NCBI GenBank assembly: GCA_041390465.1
Contig: JAWKPW010000010.1
Coordinates: 20,720 to 84,719 of the forward strand
DNA length: 64,000 nucleotides
Reading direction: 5' to 3'
Source: JAABRU01 sp041390465
GTDB taxonomy: Bacteria > Desulfobacterota > Desulfobacteria > Desulfobacterales > Desulfococcaceae
A program made the position numbers and the translations under genes. Positions within the stretch are counted from its first letter, which is position 1, and every line of letters begins with the position of its first letter. This document shows positions 60,833 to 64,000 of this stretch, one piece after another. The notes beneath the pieces are model-generated. The model ran no database searches, was not told the origin of the DNA, and was given only the letters and a program-made list of their open reading frames with translations.

Positions 60833-60863
60833 GATTTGACAGCTTTCCAAAAACTGTCAAATC
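60833..60863. repeat. Dispersed palindromic repeat, copy 7
   Basis: Arms GATTTGACAGCTTT and AAAACTGTCAAATC. The flank matches copy 6. Confidence 0.85.
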
Positions 60864-60883
60864 TTTCAGGTGACTGAACCGGT

Positions 60884-61034
60884 ATAACAATTCTCCATTG
60901 AAACCATGCTTTTTTTTGACCGCAAAGGACACAAAGATGGCACAAAGGTCACAGCAAATTTATATCACTGCATAAAATCGGCGGCAAATCGGCACTGCCT
61001 TCCGCAGCATATGATTTCAATGGAGAATCGGTAT
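60884..61034. mobile_element. MITE-like element, family A
   Basis: 151 bases, ends ATAACAATTCTCCATTGA and TTTCAATGGAGAATCGGTAT, with CCGCAAAGGACACAAAGA inside. Confidence 0.85.
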
Positions 61035-61123
61035 TATTTTCATAAATCACCTGACAAATGCAAAAAATCTTTTTTGACAAAGCAAGTGCTCAATGATACA
61101 AAAATACCTTCCCGTTCAATCTG

Positions 61124-61295
61124 ATACCAAATCGCCATTGAATTTGTGCAATGCCTGCCTCAGGTCAGGGGCAGGGAAGTCCCGGACTGAAAGCCGGGGA
61201 CACTGAAATGATCCCAAAATCGGGCCGAAATTCCGTCTCACTTCATTCCGGCACTCCGGAATCAGACAGGCACGGTTTCAATGGCGAATTGGTAT
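61124..61295. mobile_element. MITE-like element, family A, long form
   Basis: 172 bases, ends ATACCAAATCGCCATTGA and TTTCAATGGCGAATTGGTAT. The interior matches the copy at 33656. Confidence 0.85.
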
Positions 61296-61386
61296 GACAA
61301 CAACCCGGGATGGACAGCATGAGAAAAGGATATAATGATCTGTCACGGCATGAAGCGCAGAATGACAGAGGATACAGGAGTGACAA

Positions 61387-61722
61387 TTGCAAATGAAAGA
61401 GAAACGTACAGCAGATCGCCGGAATCTTCTGCGGTATCTGAAAATATTTGACAAGGAAAGTGGAGAATTTTTGGGACATCTGGTGAACATCTCCGCAGGC
61501 GGAATGCTGATGGTCAGCGAACAGCCGGTGCAGCCGGACACAAATCTGCATCTGCACATTGAACTGGTGTCGGAAAGAATTCCGGTAAAGGTGTGCTGCG
61601 TCTGGTGCCGGGAGGATCCGGAGATTGAATCCTACAATATCGGTTTCAATCTCTTTGCAACGGATCCGGAAACCGATGCAAAACTGAAAATGCTGATACA
61701 GACGCTGAAAGAAAACCGGTGA
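61387..61722 (+). CDS. PilZ domain protein
   Basis: A 111-residue PilZ protein, which binds cyclic di-GMP and alters motility, exopolysaccharide or gene expression. The binding signature is present: RxxxR in RRNLLRYLKI and the D/NxSxxG motif in VNISAGGMLMVSE. The C-terminal part (CVWCREDPE, NIGFNLFATDPE) completes the beta-barrel. The start is probably TTG at 61387, because AGGAG lies six bases upstream; the next ATG at 61393 is 12 bases from it. The gene is bracketed by family-A elements on both sides, with no regulatory partner in sight. Confidence 0.85.
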   Translation: MQMKEKRTADRRNLLRYLKIFDKESGEFLGHLVNISAGGMLMVSEQPVQPDTNLHLHIELVSERIPVKVCCVWCREDPEIESYNIGFNLFATDPETDAKLKMLIQTLKENR

Positions 61723-61731
61723 TTCGGTCTC

Positions 61732-61884
61732 ATACCAATTCTCCATTGAAAGCATGCTTTTTTTTTACCGCAAAGGACACAAAGAGGGCACAAAGGTCAC
61801 AAAAAAACTGACAGAACTGCATAAAATTCGGAAAAGAGTCGGTATCTCTTTTCATAAAGTATAAGATCAATGGAGAATTGGTAT
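61732..61884. mobile_element. MITE-like element, family A
   Basis: 153 bases, ends ATACCAATTCTCCATTGA and GATCAATGGAGAATTGGTAT. It starts ten bases after the PilZ stop codon. Confidence 0.85.
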
Positions 61885-61938
61885 CAGACGTTCAGGTTTC
61901 AGGGATTCAGTGCCTGAAATCTGAACACCGACACCTGA

Positions 61939-63339
61939 TTACCCCCTTCCCAGAACTTCGCTGTCTGCAATCTCATATTTTTTGATCTTGTAATGAATGG
62001 CCCGGCGGCTGATGCCCAGAAGGTCGGCCGCATCCTTGCGGATGCCTCTGGCCTGCTGCAGGGCGCGGATAATCATGGTGCGCTCGCTTTCCTCCAAAGA
62101 CAGGGATTCTCTGTTCCGCTCATCCCGCAGGGCCAGATCCTCGGCATCGGAAAGATGAAAATCATCCGGACGCAGCACACCGTCTTTGCACATGACCACG
62201 CTTGCTTCCACTGCATTTTTCAGTTCCCGCACATTTCCGGGCCATGGGTATTCACAGAGCCATTTCAGGGTTTCCTGCGGAATTGTCACTTTGGCCATGC
62301 GGTTTTCTTTGCAGAAATTTTCCGCAAAACGGACTGCAAGTGCGGGAATATCCTCTTTTCTTTCCCGAAGCCGCGGTATTTTCAGACTTACCACCCGAAG
62401 CCGGTAGTACAAATCCTCCCGGAAGCGGCCGGCCCGGATTTCTTCCGGCAGATTGGCATTGGTTGCGGCCAGCACCCGGCAGTCCACCGGATTTTCCCGG
62501 ATATCCCCGATTCTGCGGATTTTCCGCTCCTCCAGAAAACGCAGCAGACGCACCTGCATTTCCGGTGAGATATTCCCGATTTCATCCAGAAACAGGGTTC
62601 CTTTGTCTGCGGCCTCAATGAGTCCTTTTTTGTCTTTGATCGCATGGGTAAAGGAGCCCTTCACATGCCCGAAAAGCTCACTTTCCAGCAGGGTCGCGGG
62701 TGTGGAGCCGCAGTCCACGACCACAAAGGGATGATTCCGGCGGGGACTGCATTCATGAATATGATGTGCGACACGTTCCTTGCCCACTCCGCTTTCCCCC
62801 AGGATCAGCACATTGACATCACTGGGCGCAACACGGGAAATCATATCATACAGCGCTTTCATGCCCGGGCTCTTTCCCGGATAAAAGGAAGGAGGCGGGT
62901 CTGCCGGACTTTGCCTGCTTTCCGCAGAGGGCTTGCGCAGGATTTCCCGGACTTTGCAGATCAGTTCCCGTCCTTCAAAGGGTTTGGTCAGATATTCCAC
63001 TGCTCCGGCCTTGACTGCGCGCACAGCATCCGGAATGCTTCCGTAGGCCGTGAGAAAAATGACCGGAAGATCCGGATACAGGGATCGTGCCTCAGACAGA
63101 AGATGCAGACCGCTGTGATCCGGCATTTTCATATCTGAAATCATCAGATCCACAGTTCTCTGCCTCAGAATTTCCATTGCCTGTTCCGCACCTGCTGCCT
63201 TCAGTACCGCAAATCCGGCAGAGGAAAGACGGGCCTCCAGCACTTCCAGGATATGCAGATCATCATCTGCCACCAGAATCGAGCCCGATGAATCTGCCGG
63301 AGGAGCATCCTGCAGATTTGTTTTGTCACTGTGCTTCAT
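61939..63339 (-). CDS. NtrC-family sigma-54-dependent response regulator with altered GAFTGA motif
   Basis: A 466-residue regulator with receiver (about 20-140; Asp in DLMISDMKMPD, Lys in EYLTKPFEG), AAA+ (about 155-385; Walker A GESGVGKE, Walker B GTLFLDEIG, arginine-finger region GRFREDLYYRLRVV) and Fis-type HTH (about 420-460; RKDAADLLGISRRAIHYKI) domains. The loop that contacts sigma-54, normally GAFTGA, here reads GSFTHA. The central F and T are kept but the first A and second G are changed. This may alter or abolish sigma-54 activation. ATGA links it to the upstream TPR/coiled-coil gene, an arrangement like that of QseF/GlrR with QseG. Confidence 0.9.
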   Translation of the reverse strand: MKHSDKTNLQDAPPADSSGSILVADDDLHILEVLEARLSSAGFAVLKAAGAEQAMEILRQRTVDLMISDMKMPDHSGLHLLSEARSLYPDLPVIFLTAYGSIPDAVRAVKAGAVEYLTKPFEGRELICKVREILRKPSAESRQSPADPPPSFYPGKSPGMKALYDMISRVAPSDVNVLILGESGVGKERVAHHIHECSPRRNHPFVVVDCGSTPATLLESELFGHVKGSFTHAIKDKKGLIEAADKGTLFLDEIGNISPEMQVRLLRFLEERKIRRIGDIRENPVDCRVLAATNANLPEEIRAGRFREDLYYRLRVVSLKIPRLRERKEDIPALAVRFAENFCKENRMAKVTIPQETLKWLCEYPWPGNVRELKNAVEASVVMCKDGVLRPDDFHLSDAEDLALRDERNRESLSLEESERTMIIRALQQARGIRKDAADLLGISRRAIHYKIKKYEIADSEVLGRG

Positions 63340-64000
63340 GGGGAAACCATGTCCTTTTTCTTTTCCTGTATTTCCTGATGAATCTCTTCCAGAGAATTCA
63401 ACTGGGTTCTGAGGGTTTCCATCTCTTTTTTCAGTTTCCGCATCTGTTCTTTCAGATTCACAATTTCCCTGTCTTTTTTCCGTATCTGCTGCTTCATTTT
63501 TATTTCAGCAGCACTGGGAGAAGTCAGAATCTTTTTCTCAGACCGGATTTCCAGAGGCTGGGGCTGTGCGGACGGATCTTTATCCTCCAAAGAATCTCCG
63601 GAAAATTTCGGGGCTGCATCTGCGGACAGATCCGGCAAATCCTCTGTTTCCGGACAGCAGATGGCACTTCCCTCAGACAGTTTTTCCAGAAAGGGGCCGA
63701 GCATGCGGGGATTTTCGCCTGACAGGGTTTTGGGACATAAAAGGCTCTGCCGGTTCCAGTCTGTCCACAGATCCAGAGACTCCAGAAAAGATTCTGCATC
63801 TTCCGCAAGAATCATGCGGGTGCAGGCCAGGCTGTACAATGCCTCCTGCCGGATCTGCCCGGCTGCGGAACCCTGACAGATATGTGCAAACTGTGCTGCC
63901 GCGCTTTCATAATCCCCCTGGCAGAAAAGTTCATATCCGCTTTCCAGATACCGGATATTTTCATCCGGGGAAAAGGTTCTGACTTCTGTGCCGCAGCATC
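63336..64000 (-). CDS. TPR-like / coiled-coil protein, N terminus outside window
   Basis: The C-terminal part (at least 220 residues) of a protein whose 5' end lies beyond the window. The upstream part has a TPR-like repeat (SGYELFCQGDYESAAAQFAH, then AGQIRQEALYSLACTRMIL). The C-terminal half is a coiled coil (KKDREIVNLKEQMRKLKKEM, LRTQLNSLEEIHQEI). Overlap by four bases with the sigma-54 regulator gene makes them an operon; a sensor kinase may lie just outside the window. It may be the accessory lipoprotein of a QseE/F-type system. Confidence 0.75.
   Translation of the reverse strand, partial: CCGTEVRTFSPDENIRYLESGYELFCQGDYESAAAQFAHICQGSAAGQIRQEALYSLACTRMILAEDAESFLESLDLWTDWNRQSLLCPKTLSGENPRMLGPFLEKLSEGSAICCPETEDLPDLSADAAPKFSGDSLEDKDPSAQPQPLEIRSEKKILTSPSAAEIKMKQQIRKKDREIVNLKEQMRKLKKEMETLRTQLNSLEEIHQEIQEKKKDMVSP

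Larger units (their letters stand above)
60440..61386. other. Repeat-dense intergenic region before the PilZ gene
   Basis: About 950 bases without a gene. It contains a widespread-type inverted repeat (60609-60679), palindrome copy 7 (60833-60863) and two family-A elements (60884-61034 and 61124-61295). Confidence 0.7.

Noticed and set aside
1..64000. CRISPR array or tRNA/rRNA genes
   Set aside because: No regularly spaced direct repeats of the CRISPR type and no cloverleaf or rRNA-like stretch was recognised by eye; a tRNA search tool could still find one.

Overview
The window is about 50% GC bacterial DNA from what looks like an anaerobic member of the Desulfobacterota (Desulfobacteraceae/Desulfonema-like). 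This is inferred from gene content: a pyruvate:ferredoxin oxidoreductase cluster, an ADP-forming acyl-CoA synthetase, an anaerobic radical-SAM activase, many two-component regulators, Uma2-family nuclease genes, toxin-antitoxin remnants and many short intergenic mobile repeats. No rRNA, tRNA or CRISPR array was recognised.

Layout. 0-7.2 kb: end of a PBP1A gene, small membrane proteins, an SPFH/band-7 protein, a radical-SAM activase and an ADP-forming acyl-CoA synthetase with its domains in beta-alpha order. 7.8-16.7 kb: a GAF-ANTAR regulator, then a lipid/polyketide-type cluster (ketosynthase, hotdog thioesterase, PKS-type dehydratase, ACP, a ketosynthase fused to a chain-length-factor-like domain, and a B12-binding radical-SAM enzyme) with a receiver-adenylate cyclase gene in reverse orientation in its middle. 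The first three cluster genes are broken by frameshifts; the last three are intact. 17-28.3 kb: an accessory region with an AT-rich orphan gene, tandem YebG genes, Uma2, GDSL esterase, a eukaryotic-type S-adenosylmethionine decarboxylase, a damaged Gp49-type toxin with its antitoxin, a thioredoxin-fold remnant, a GAF-TM-rhodanese protein, an HD hydrolase abutting a TIR-domain fragment, and a VapBC pair with a frameshifted toxin. 28.4-33.6 kb: housekeeping (asnS, threonine dehydratase, tatA, CCA-type nucleotidyltransferase). 34.4-39.6 kb: a translationally coupled set, SagB-type oxidoreductase (in-frame TAG), hybrid sensor kinase, ABC ATPase. 40-46.7 kb: a DUF4388 response regulator and the PFOR cluster. 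47.7-51 kb: aldehyde dehydrogenase, an unknown protein and a thioredoxin remnant. 51.4-57 kb: a divergent Ser/Thr kinase and priA. 57-60.4 kb: an ABC-2-like permease and a damaged mnmE. 61.4-64 kb: PilZ protein, sigma-54 regulator and the end of a TPR/coiled-coil gene.

Two themes cut across the window. First, the intergenic DNA is packed with short inverted-repeat elements: a family ending in ATACCGATTCTCCATTGA (at least twelve copies), a second 164-bp family of which one copy is split by a member of the first, and a 31-bp near-perfect palindrome present seven times. Second, discrete patches (9.4-11.1, 24.1-25.0, 44.3-45.2, 50.4 and 59.3-60.1 kb) show several reading-frame breaks within otherwise well conserved genes, including mnmE and PFOR subunits. 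These are either real decay or low-quality consensus, and should be checked before any loss of function is claimed.
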